Positions 48,375 to 57,645 of a DNA stretch of 64,000 bases are shown piece by piece. The notes below the pieces were generated by a model that had not been told where the DNA came from, did not search any database, and worked only from the letters and a program-made list of their open reading frames with translations. Source of the stretch: Flavobacterium sp. (GTDB taxonomy: Bacteria; Bacteroidota; Bacteroidia; Flavobacteriales; Flavobacteriaceae); the NCBI RefSeq assembly GCF_027484205.1, contig NZ_JAIXUB010000030.1:1-64000 (forward strand), read 5' to 3'. Made by a program: the position numbers and the translations under genes. Within the stretch, counting starts at the first letter, position 1, and the number at the start of each line of letters is the position of its first letter.

Positions 48375-49211
48375 TCACTGAATAAAATCTACAATAGTTT
48401 GGTATAAATAGGCATCATGCATGCTGTGCCCAAGTCCTTTAGTTTCTACAAATTCAGCTGCTTTCCATGCATTTGAAATCTTTTTTCCTTCTTCAAAAAG
48501 TACTACAGTATCATGAACATCATGCGCAATTAATCCAGAAATTTTAGAATCTTTCATGAATTTAGCAGCCGAAAAATCTTCAATTGTTACCTTAAATCGT
48601 TGTTTTGTATAATCAATTAAGGATTGATGAACACGTTTATTTAAACTTAGCATTTTAATATAATTATCTAAAATTACTTTAAAATCTGAAGGTGCACCAA
48701 GTAAAACAATTTTTTCAAAATTATGGTTGTAATGTGCTTGAAAATAAGCAATTGCATTTCCACCAATAGAATGTCCAATTACAATTTTAGGATTGTATTT
48801 TTGGACAATTTTATCTATATATTCGGCATAAGTAGGAACATTAAACTCTTTTCCACTACTCATGCCATGAGCTGGACCATCAATTGCAATGATAGTTTTA
48901 CCAGTTTTTTTAAGATGATTTAAAAGTTTTTTCCATCGCGAAGCATTACTTTCCCATCCATGAATTAAAAGAATTACATCTTCATTTCCATTCCATTTAT
49001 AAGTTTGAAACTGATGTTGGTTGTGAATATGTGTTTCTTGTTCCGCTTTTTGTAATGTTTTAGGAACAGCATTAGGTTTGATTTTACCTTTTCGAGGTTC
49101 GCTGAAAAGTTTGTAAGCAAGTGCAAATGCTTTTTTTGGAGCAATGTAGCTAAGTAAGTTAATATAACATCCAACGCTTTTTACAATAAGAAATTGAAAT
49201 ACTTTTTTCAT
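48375..49211 (-). CDS. Alpha/beta hydrolase
   Basis: VILLIHGWESNASRW, IGHSIGGNAIAYF, GLGHSMHDAYLYQ. Confidence 0.85.
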   Translation of the reverse strand: MKKVFQFLIVKSVGCYINLLSYIAPKKAFALAYKLFSEPRKGKIKPNAVPKTLQKAEQETHIHNQHQFQTYKWNGNEDVILLIHGWESNASRWKKLLNHLKKTGKTIIAIDGPAHGMSSGKEFNVPTYAEYIDKIVQKYNPKIVIGHSIGGNAIAYFQAHYNHNFEKIVLLGAPSDFKVILDNYIKMLSLNKRVHQSLIDYTKQRFKVTIEDFSAAKFMKDSKISGLIAHDVHDTVVLFEEGKKISNAWKAAEFVETKGLGHSMHDAYLYQTIVDFIQ

Positions 49212-49312
49212 ATGTGTTGATAATATTTTTTAGTGATCACATATGGTATCACCTTTTTATCAATGGATTTTGTTTTCAACAAATAAGTTTTTAGTGGCGA
49301 TTTCATAAAAAA

Positions 49313-49337
49313 AAATCCCGACATTAAATCGGGATTT
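49313..49337 (-). terminator. Terminator
   Basis: AAATCCCGA-cattaaa-TCGGGATTT with A-run on + (T-run on -). Confidence 0.8.
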
Positions 49338-49343
49338 GAGATA

Positions 49344-50123
49344 TTACATTTTTGCAAATATTTTTTCCATTTTTTCTTTTTCTTCATCTGCTAATGAAGC
49401 ATCAACTAAAATTCTTCCTGAATGTTCATCAGTGATGATTTTTTTTCTTGAAGCAATTTCAACTTGTGTTTGTGGAGGAATTGTAAAAAATGATCCTGCT
49501 GAAGCACCACGCTCAATTGAAACAACTGCTAATCCATTTCTTACACTTGAACGAATTCTTTTGTAAGCGGCAAGTAATCTTTCTTCAATTTGTCCTTCAT
49601 ATTCAGCTGATTTTTCTGTTAAGAAAGATTCTTCTTTTTGAGTTTCAGCCATGATATCATTCAACTCCGATTTTTTATGCTTTAAGTGAGTTGTTTTTTG
49701 CTCTAATTTTTCTTTAGAATTTGAAACAACTTCTTTTTTGTGTTCAATAGAAGCTTTCAATTCTTTAATTTGCTTTTCAGCTAATTGAATTTCTAATTCT
49801 TGAAATTCAACTTCTTTAGTTAAAGCGTTGAATTCTCTGTTATTACGAACATCTTTTTGTTGTTCAGTATATTTTTTGATTGCTGCTTGATGATTCTCAA
49901 TAGCATTCTTTTTAGCTTTGATATTATCTTCAATAGTTACTAAGTCGTTTTGAAGTTTTTCTAAACGAGTAGTCAAACCTGCTACTTCATCTTCAAGATC
50001 TTCCACTTCTAAAGGCAATTCACCTCTAACATTTCTGATTTCGTCAATTCTAGTATCGATTATTTGTAAATCGTAAAGCGCTCTTAATTTTTCCTCAACG
50101 CTCAATTCTTTTGTAGTAGCCAT
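49344..50123 (-). CDS. CdsZ/DUF164-type zinc-ribbon family coiled-coil protein lacking the zinc ribbon cysteines
   Basis: Coiled-coil LYDLQIIDTRIDEIRNVRGELPLEVEDLEDEVAGL; C-terminal GRILVD; no Cys in the translated sequence. Confidence 0.8.
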   Translation of the reverse strand: MATTKELSVEEKLRALYDLQIIDTRIDEIRNVRGELPLEVEDLEDEVAGLTTRLEKLQNDLVTIEDNIKAKKNAIENHQAAIKKYTEQQKDVRNNREFNALTKEVEFQELEIQLAEKQIKELKASIEHKKEVVSNSKEKLEQKTTHLKHKKSELNDIMAETQKEESFLTEKSAEYEGQIEERLLAAYKRIRSSVRNGLAVVSIERGASAGSFFTIPPQTQVEIASRKKIITDEHSGRILVDASLADEEKEKMEKIFAKM

Positions 50124-50126
50124 ATT

Positions 50127-51221
50127 TTATAAGTACTTAACTGGATTTGTATTTTCTTCTGATAAAACGATTGCAAAATTAGTAATTTTTTCTTTAAGAA
50201 AATCAACAATATAATTTTTTGTATATCTTTCGCTTTCAAAGTGACCAATATCGGCTAAAACTATCTGATTTTCAGCTTCATAAAAGTTGTGATATTTCAA
50301 ATCAGATGTTAAAAAAACATCAACATTGGCTTGAATTGCGTTTTTTATCGCAAAACTTCCTGAACCACCAAGAACTGCAACCTTCTGAACTTGTTTTCCA
50401 AGCAGTTCCGAATGACGAATTCCACCACATTGCATTGTATTTTTTACAAATTTTAAAAAGTCAGTTTCGGACATTGGATTTTCAAGTTCTCCTATCATTC
50501 CTAATCCAATATTTTGATGTGAATTTTGTAAATCATAAATTTCATAGGCAACTTCTTCATAAACATGATTAGAAAAAAGAGCTTTCAGTATTTTGCTTTG
50601 CAAATGTTTTTCAAAAGTAACTTCGATTTTAATTTCTTGTGCTTCAACAAATTCAAATCGTTCTCCAATTTCAGGATTGCTGTTTTCATTTCCCATGTAA
50701 GTTCCAATTCCTTGTGAGTTGAAACTACAATCTTCATAGTTGCCTATTTTTCCCGCACCAGCATTAAATAAAGCATTTCGAACTTTTTCTACATTTTCAG
50801 GAACAGTGTAAGTTACCAATTTTTGAATGAAATTTTGTTTAGGAACTAAAATTTTAGTGTTTTTTAATCCTAAAGCATCACAGAAAATTTTGTTGACACC
50901 ATTTTGATGGTTATCTAAGGCAGTGTGAACAGCATAAATAGCAATATCATTTTTTATTGCTTTTAAAACCGAACGTTCTACATAATTTTTACCAGTAATT
51001 TTTTTTAAACCACTAAAAAGAATAGGATGGAAGCAAACAACCAAATTACATTTCTTAGCTATTGCCTCATCAATCACATTTTCTAATGCATCATGACAAA
51101 CTAAAATTCCTGTAGCTTCATCGTTTTGATTTCCAACTAATAAACCTACATTGTCAAAATCTTCAGCATAAGCTAAAGGAGCCATTTCTTCAAGTATGGT
51201 AAGTATTTCTTTTATTTTCAT
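50127..51221 (-). CDS. Nif3-like dinuclear metal centre hexameric protein
   Basis: LAYAEDFDNVGLLVG, CFHPILFSGLKKI, AVHTALDNHQNGVN, LADIGHFESE. Confidence 0.92.
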   Translation of the reverse strand: MKIKEILTILEEMAPLAYAEDFDNVGLLVGNQNDEATGILVCHDALENVIDEAIAKKCNLVVCFHPILFSGLKKITGKNYVERSVLKAIKNDIAIYAVHTALDNHQNGVNKIFCDALGLKNTKILVPKQNFIQKLVTYTVPENVEKVRNALFNAGAGKIGNYEDCSFNSQGIGTYMGNENSNPEIGERFEFVEAQEIKIEVTFEKHLQSKILKALFSNHVYEEVAYEIYDLQNSHQNIGLGMIGELENPMSETDFLKFVKNTMQCGGIRHSELLGKQVQKVAVLGGSGSFAIKNAIQANVDVFLTSDLKYHNFYEAENQIVLADIGHFESERYTKNYIVDFLKEKITNFAIVLSEENTNPVKYL

Positions 51222-51240
51222 TTTGTGTCAAAATCTAAAA

Positions 51241-51804
51241 TTAAGTTTCCCATTCATTAATTGTCTCTACTATTGTCCACACTCCATTTATGTTTTCAAA
51301 TAATAAGAATCGGCTACTATTATGTTCTATATTTCTATAAAAAGCTACTTTTATGAGACAATATTTTTGAGCAAAATACATTGGTTTTCCAACAATCATT
51401 AAGCGTTGGTAGTTTACATTGTTTTTTGTTGAAACTTTTTGAAACTCTTCTAATGATAAGCAATTATTGACTTTGCTTTTTAAATGGGCATTTTCGGTTG
51501 CAAAAATGGTATTGTATTCTGCTAACCAATTTTCTTCTGATTTATCATTAATTTGTTTCTTTATTTCAGAAGCATTTTTTTTCAATAAATCATTTTTTGA
51601 AATTGCTTCTAAAACTTCTTCATTATTAGGAGCTTTATTGCAGTAGAAACTAAGAAACTGTAATCTGTTTTTGACAATTACTTTTTCGTTAGCATAATAC
51701 TTCGATAAAATAACTTTTAGAATGGAAGTATTATGATTTTCTTGCGAAAAACCTATCTGAAAGCAAAATATAAAAGCGATTAATAATTTAAAATCAAATC
51801 TCAT
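51241..51804 (-). CDS. Hypothetical secreted protein
   Basis: Signal peptide; 187 aa. Confidence 0.6.
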   Translation of the reverse strand: MRFDFKLLIAFIFCFQIGFSQENHNTSILKVILSKYYANEKVIVKNRLQFLSFYCNKAPNNEEVLEAISKNDLLKKNASEIKKQINDKSEENWLAEYNTIFATENAHLKSKVNNCLSLEEFQKVSTKNNVNYQRLMIVGKPMYFAQKYCLIKVAFYRNIEHNSSRFLLFENINGVWTIVETINEWET

Positions 51805-51853
51805 TTTTTAAAATTAATTTCAATCCAAAGATAAAAAATTATACTTTCGTGCT

Positions 51854-52861
51854 ATGATTATTTTAAGGTATTTACTTTTTCCTTTTTCTATTTTATACGG
51901 ATGGATAACTTCTATAAGAAATTTTCTTTATGATAAAGGATTTTTAAAATCGTATTCATTTGATATTCCTATAATTGCTGTTGGAAATTTAAGTGTTGGC
52001 GGAACAGGAAAAACACCTCAAATTGAATATTTAATTCGTTTGCTTTCGCCAAATTATAAGATTGCAACTTTAAGTCGTGGTTACAAAAGGAAGTCAAAAG
52101 GGTTTGTTTTAGCTGATGAAAAATCAAATGCAGAAATTCTTGGTGATGAACCATTTCAAATGCATCAAAAATTTTCAAATGTAAAAGTAGCTGTAGATGC
52201 TGATAGAAAAAATGGTATTGAGCAATTATTAAGTTCAGAAGATAAACCTCAAATTATTTTGTTAGATGATGCCTTTCAACACAGAAAAGTTAAGGCTGGA
52301 TTTTATATTTTACTTACTTCTTTTGATGATTTGTATTATGAAGATTTTATGCTCCCAACAGGAAATCTTCGTGAGAGTAGAAATGGTGCTAAAAGAGCAA
52401 ATGTAATTATCATTACAAAATGCCCAAAAGATTTATCTGAAATAACAAAAGAAAAAATCAGACAAAGTATTAATTTGAATATTTCTATATTTTTTAGTTT
52501 TATTGATTATGATGATAAAGTTTACGGTGAAAATGATTCAATAAATGTCAGTGAAATAAAGTTAAAAGATAAATTATTAGTAGCAGGAATTGCAAAACCA
52601 GAACCTTTTTTTGATTTTATAAAATCTGAAAATGATTTAAAGTTAATTTATCCAGATCATCATCATTTTTCAATTAATGATGTTAATGAAATTAAAGTAA
52701 AATCAAAGGATAAAGTTATTATAACCACAGAAAAAGATTATGTTAGATTGAAAGATATGAACATTAAAAATCTTTATTACCTGCCTATTAAAAGTAATTT
52801 TACTTCAAATGACTCTGCGTTTAATAGTTTGTTGCATAACTATATTTCTACAATTTGTTAA
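51854..52861 (+). CDS. lpxK: Tetraacyldisaccharide 4'-kinase
   Basis: IAVGNLSVGGTGKTPQIEYLIRLL, LSRGYKRKSKGF, GDEPFQM, ILLDDAFQHRKV. Confidence 0.94.
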   Translation: MIILRYLLFPFSILYGWITSIRNFLYDKGFLKSYSFDIPIIAVGNLSVGGTGKTPQIEYLIRLLSPNYKIATLSRGYKRKSKGFVLADEKSNAEILGDEPFQMHQKFSNVKVAVDADRKNGIEQLLSSEDKPQIILLDDAFQHRKVKAGFYILLTSFDDLYYEDFMLPTGNLRESRNGAKRANVIIITKCPKDLSEITKEKIRQSINLNISIFFSFIDYDDKVYGENDSINVSEIKLKDKLLVAGIAKPEPFFDFIKSENDLKLIYPDHHHFSINDVNEIKVKSKDKVIITTEKDYVRLKDMNIKNLYYLPIKSNFTSNDSAFNSLLHNYISTIC

Positions 52862-52960
52862 TTGTTTTAACTTTTGTTTAGTTTTTTATTAGTTAATATG
52901 TTAATGATTTGGTAAAACAAAAATCATTGTTTAAATTTACCGCAACAAATAACTATTTAT

Positions 52961-55900
52961 ATGATGAAAAAAATTACTAAACTTTTATCGGATAAAAAAA
53001 TCATGGCACTCTTTACCTTGTTTTTATCTGTATTGTCCTATGGGCAATGTGTGAATCCCAATCAATTTGGTAGTGTTGTTTCCAATAATTCTGGAACACC
53101 CCAAATTATTACAACTTGTGCCTACTCATCTGAGTATAACAATGTTACGGGTCTTGTTGTTGGTGAAAACTACATTTTTACAGCTCAATTAGGTTTTGAC
53201 ACCACTGGTCCTCATAGATATGTGTCAATTACTGATGTTAATAACGTTTCAATCGCTCATGGACCATCACCTTTAGTTGTTAATGCAATTACAGCTTCTG
53301 CAATCCGTCTTCACGTAAGTGATAATGCTACATGTGGTCAAACAAGTACTTGTCATACAACTACAGTTCAATTTTTAGCTGATTGTCCAGCGCCTATTAC
53401 ACTGGGAGCAAATTCAATTACAACATCAGGTGCAAATGTAACATGGACACCAGTTGGAACTGAAACTTTGTGGGATATAGAATATGGTATTCAAGGATTT
53501 ACACTTGGTACAGGTACTTTAATTACAAATGTTTCTGCAACTAATTATACATTGTCTGGTTTAAATTCAGGAACTAATTATCAGTTTTATGTAAGAGCAA
53601 AATGTTCAACTGAAGACAGTTTATGGTCAACTCCATTCTCATTCCCAACGGTTTGTGCTTCAGTAACTGAGTTTTATGAAAATTTTGATACAACAACAGC
53701 TTCTTTTGGTGGAGCATTACCAATTTGTTGGGCAAAAGGTGGAAGTGCTGCAAATGTTTATTTGCAAAATGGAAGTGGAATTCCAATGAGTGCTCCAAAT
53801 AGAATGTACATGTTTGCAAATGGTGATACACCAATTGAAACTTATGCAAGCATGCCTTTAATTTCAAATTTACAAGCTAATACACATAGATTAAGATTTT
53901 CAGCTTATGCTACAACAGCAGATAGAACTCTTTATTTAGGATATTTAACAGATCCGAATGATGTTGGTACTTTTCAATATCTTGACGAATTTGTTATGCC
54001 AACAGGCGGTGTTGCAGCAGCAACTCAATTTATTTTAACTCCAGGTGCATTGCCTGTAGGTGTTCAAAGACTTGTTTTTAGAAATATTGCATCACCAGCT
54101 GAAACATCTACAATTTATATTGATGATGTAAGATGGGAGCCAATTCCTACTTGTACAGAACCATCAAATGTTGTAACAACTAATGTTTTAGCTACAACTA
54201 CAACTGTTGAATGGAATGCACCAAGTACAGCACCAGCTAATGGTTATGAATATTATTTATCAACTTCAAATACAGTTCCTACTGCAGCTACAGTTGCTAC
54301 AGGTTCAGTAGGAGCAGGAATTACTACAGTTGGATTAACTTCTTTAACTCCTGTAACTCAATATTACATTTGGGTAAGATCTGTTTGTTCAACATCATCT
54401 AAAAGTGTTTGGACATTAACTTCAACATTTACTACGCCTTGTGCTTCATATGTTCCTTATTATTTAGAAGATTTTTCAACATTTACATTTGCAGTTCAAC
54501 CTAATTGTTGGAAAAGATTTAGTGATGGTGATTTAGCAACAGGTCCAACAGGAACTGATAACTCTGGAAGTTGGGTTCCAACAAACATGATGAATGGAAC
54601 TGGTAACACTGCTGCAAGAATTAATTTATACAGCACATTCCCGAAAGGATGGTTAGTTTCTCCAATTTTTGATTTATCAGCTGGTGGATATCAAGTTAAA
54701 TATAATGTTGGAACAACTGACTATTTTAATACTAATCCAATTGAAACTCCAGGGGTTATGGGTTCAGATGATGTTGTACAATTTTTAATGTCAACAGATG
54801 GAGGAGTAACATGGGCTCCACTTGAAACTTATGATAGTTCAAATACTCCAGGAAATACTGTTGCAACTGAAATTTATGATATTCCAGCAGTTACATCTAA
54901 CGCGGTTAAATTTGCATATTATGCAAATGCTGGATCTGCTGCTGATACTACTGATTATGATTTCTTTATTGATAATTTTATTGTTCAAACAATTCCAACA
55001 ACAGTTCCTGCATGTGCTAGTAATGTTGTTGCAACAATAAATGCTAGTTGTGGAAACTTCCCAACAGTTTTATCATGGAGTGCTACTTCAGGTTCAGATG
55101 GTTATAAATTAAGTATTGGAACAACTCCAGGCGGAACTGATATTTTAAATTCTCAAGTTTTAACTGCATTAAACTATTCTTTTACAGGTTCAATAAATAC
55201 TACATATTATTATAAAGTTGTACCATATAACAATAATGGAGATGCTGTAGCATGTGCTGAGCAATCATTTACTACTTCAGCAACAGGTTGTTACTGTACT
55301 TCAGTTCCTTCATCTAATGATGGAAATGGTATAACAAACGTTCAACTTGGTACTACAAATTTCCCAACTACTGACGTTGTTTATTTTGATCATTCTGCTA
55401 CAACAGTTACTATGAGTCAAGGTGTTAGTAATAATGTTCAAATTACATTTGCAACAGGATATACTTATGATACAAACATTTGGATAGATTTTAATAATGA
55501 TTTTGATTTCAATGATGCTGGTGAATTAGTTCAAACAGGAATTGCATCAACAAATGCTAATCCAACAACTTTAAATGCATCATTTGTAATGCCTGCTACA
55601 GCTGCTTTAGGTGTTCATAAAATGAGAATTGGTACTTCTGACTTTGGTCAAGTTCCACCAAATACATGTTATTCTGGTGCTTATGGTGTAACATTAGATT
55701 TTTCAGTTAATATTATTGTTGCTGGTTGTACTCCTGCAGCAGTTGCTTCTTCTACTATAACTCCAAACTGTGCTAGTTCTCAATTTTCAGTTGCTGTAGA
55801 TGTAACTTCTTTAGGAAGTGGTTCACCATCAATTTCTGATGGAACTACGACTATACCTGTAACTGCAACTGGTGTTGTAAATGTTGGTCCTTATGCTAAT

Positions 55901-56653
55901 GGAACTTCAGTTGTATTGACATTACTTCATGGTTCAGATTCAGTTTGTAATGTGTCTTTAGGTACATTTACATATTCTTGTCCTCCTGCAAATGATAATT
56001 GTGCTGGAGCAATTGCTTTAACTGCTGGTGGTACTTTTGCTACTAATCCTTTAGTAGTTTCAAATAGTGCTGCAACTAATTCAAATCCTCCAACACCAGG
56101 TTGTGCATTTTTCCAAGGTGGTGATGTTTGGTATTCTGTTGTAGTTCCTGCTTCTGGTAATATTACAGTTGAAACTAACCCTAATGGAACAAGTCCAATT
56201 ACAGATACAGGTTTAGCTGTGTATAGTGGAGCATGTGCAAGTTTAACTTTAGTTCAATGTGATGATGATTCTTCTACTAGTGGTAATTTCTCAAAAATTT
56301 CATTAACAGGTAGAACTCCGGGTGAAGTATTGTATGTTAATGTATGGGAATATGGTAATGATGCAGTTGGAACTTTCCAAGTTTCTGCTTATGATGCATC
56401 ATTAGGAAATGGATCGTTTGATTCTTCAAACTTTACATTCTATCCAAACCCAGTGAAAGATGTATTGAATTTATCATATTCACAAAACATCAACAAAGTT
56501 CAAGTAATAAATATTTTAGGTCAAGAGGTTAAAACAGAAACAATGGATACTAATCAAGTTCAAGTTGATATGTCTAACCTTCCTATAGGAACTTATTTAG
56601 TTAAAATAACTTCAGGTAATGATGTTAAAACTATAAAAGTTGTTAAAGAATAA
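52961..56653 (+). CDS. Secreted FN3/GEVED-type protein with T9SS type A sorting domain
   Basis: FN3-like modules; IWIDFNNDFDFNDAGELVQTG (GEVED); C-terminal FYPNPVKDVLNLSYSQNINKVQVINILGQEVKT...GTYLVKITSGNDVKTIKVVKE. Confidence 0.9.
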   Translation: MMKKITKLLSDKKIMALFTLFLSVLSYGQCVNPNQFGSVVSNNSGTPQIITTCAYSSEYNNVTGLVVGENYIFTAQLGFDTTGPHRYVSITDVNNVSIAHGPSPLVVNAITASAIRLHVSDNATCGQTSTCHTTTVQFLADCPAPITLGANSITTSGANVTWTPVGTETLWDIEYGIQGFTLGTGTLITNVSATNYTLSGLNSGTNYQFYVRAKCSTEDSLWSTPFSFPTVCASVTEFYENFDTTTASFGGALPICWAKGGSAANVYLQNGSGIPMSAPNRMYMFANGDTPIETYASMPLISNLQANTHRLRFSAYATTADRTLYLGYLTDPNDVGTFQYLDEFVMPTGGVAAATQFILTPGALPVGVQRLVFRNIASPAETSTIYIDDVRWEPIPTCTEPSNVVTTNVLATTTTVEWNAPSTAPANGYEYYLSTSNTVPTAATVATGSVGAGITTVGLTSLTPVTQYYIWVRSVCSTSSKSVWTLTSTFTTPCASYVPYYLEDFSTFTFAVQPNCWKRFSDGDLATGPTGTDNSGSWVPTNMMNGTGNTAARINLYSTFPKGWLVSPIFDLSAGGYQVKYNVGTTDYFNTNPIETPGVMGSDDVVQFLMSTDGGVTWAPLETYDSSNTPGNTVATEIYDIPAVTSNAVKFAYYANAGSAADTTDYDFFIDNFIVQTIPTTVPACASNVVATINASCGNFPTVLSWSATSGSDGYKLSIGTTPGGTDILNSQVLTALNYSFTGSINTTYYYKVVPYNNNGDAVACAEQSFTTSATGCYCTSVPSSNDGNGITNVQLGTTNFPTTDVVYFDHSATTVTMSQGVSNNVQITFATGYTYDTNIWIDFNNDFDFNDAGELVQTGIASTNANPTTLNASFVMPATAALGVHKMRIGTSDFGQVPPNTCYSGAYGVTLDFSVNIIVAGCTPAAVASSTITPNCASSQFSVAVDVTSLGSGSPSISDGTTTIPVTATGVVNVGPYANGTSVVLTLLHGSDSVCNVSLGTFTYSCPPANDNCAGAIALTAGGTFATNPLVVSNSAATNSNPPTPGCAFFQGGDVWYSVVVPASGNITVETNPNGTSPITDTGLAVYSGACASLTLVQCDDDSSTSGNFSKISLTGRTPGEVLYVNVWEYGNDAVGTFQVSAYDASLGNGSFDSSNFTFYPNPVKDVLNLSYSQNINKVQVINILGQEVKTETMDTNQVQVDMSNLPIGTYLVKITSGNDVKTIKVVKE

Positions 56654-56676
56654 TAATATTTACTTTTAAATATCAT

Positions 56677-56708
56677 AACCGTCTCGTTTTAAATGAGGCG
56701 GTTTTTTT
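56677..56708 (+). terminator. Terminator
   Basis: AACCGTCTC-gttttaaat-GAGGCGGTTTTTTT. Confidence 0.85.
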
Positions 56709-56806
56709 ATGCATTATTTAGTTAGATTTTAAATTGAATTCATGATGTTATTCGAGATTATTTATCACTATTTTTGTACTCTATTTCAGTTTAAATAATC
56801 ATAATT

Positions 56807-57619
56807 ATGTGGGAACAAGTTCAAGAAACAGTTAATTATATAAAAGATAAAACAGGTTTTAAACCAGAATATGGTGTGATTTTAGGATCAGGATTAGGAA
56901 GTTTTACAGATGATATTCAAATTGAATTTACATTGCCTTATTCTGAAATTCCTAATTTTCCTGTTTCAACTGTGCAAGGTCATAAAGGAGCATTAGTTTT
57001 TGGAACTATTGGAGAAAAAAAAGTGATGGCAATGCAAGGACGTTTTCATTTTTATGAAGGTTATGACATGAAACAGGTTACTTTTCCCGTGAGAGTAATG
57101 CGATATTTAGGAATTACTAAATTGATTGTTTCAAATGCCTCTGGTGGTGTAAATCCAAACTATAAAGTCGGTTCAATTGTATTAATCAAGGATCATATTA
57201 ATATGATGCCAGAACATCCATTAAGAGGTAAAAACGATGAACGTTTTGGTCCAAGATTTGTAAATATGAGTGAACCTTATAGTTTAAAGATGATTACTAA
57301 GGCAAAGGAAATAGCTAAAGAATCAAATATTGAAGTTCACGATGGAGTATATATGGGATTGCAAGGACCAACATTTGAAACATTAGCAGAATATAAAATG
57401 GTAAAAAATATTGGAGCAGATTGCGTTGGAATGTCAACAGTTCCAGAAGTAATCGTTGCAAGACATATGGATTTAGAAACGTTTGGGCTTTCAGTAATTA
57501 CAGATATGGGCGATGAAGAAAATATTGAGGAAGTAAATCATGAAGAGGTTTTAAAAGCAGCTCAAAAAGCAGAACCAAGTGTTCGATTATTAATTAGAGA
57601 ATTGATAAAAAGATATTAA
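56807..57619 (+). CDS. Purine-nucleoside phosphorylase
   Basis: YGVILGSGLGSF, MQGRFHFYEGYDMKQVTFPVRVM, SNASGGVNPNYKVG, MGLQGPTFETLAEYKM. Confidence 0.94.
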   Translation: MWEQVQETVNYIKDKTGFKPEYGVILGSGLGSFTDDIQIEFTLPYSEIPNFPVSTVQGHKGALVFGTIGEKKVMAMQGRFHFYEGYDMKQVTFPVRVMRYLGITKLIVSNASGGVNPNYKVGSIVLIKDHINMMPEHPLRGKNDERFGPRFVNMSEPYSLKMITKAKEIAKESNIEVHDGVYMGLQGPTFETLAEYKMVKNIGADCVGMSTVPEVIVARHMDLETFGLSVITDMGDEENIEEVNHEEVLKAAQKAEPSVRLLIRELIKRY

Positions 57620-57645
57620 AAAAAAGACGCTTTAATTAGCGTTTT

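Noticed and set aside
54822-55040. 72-aa ORF in another frame of the T9SS protein
   Set aside because: Leu/Gln/Met-rich alternate-frame artefact of Thr/Ala-rich repeats
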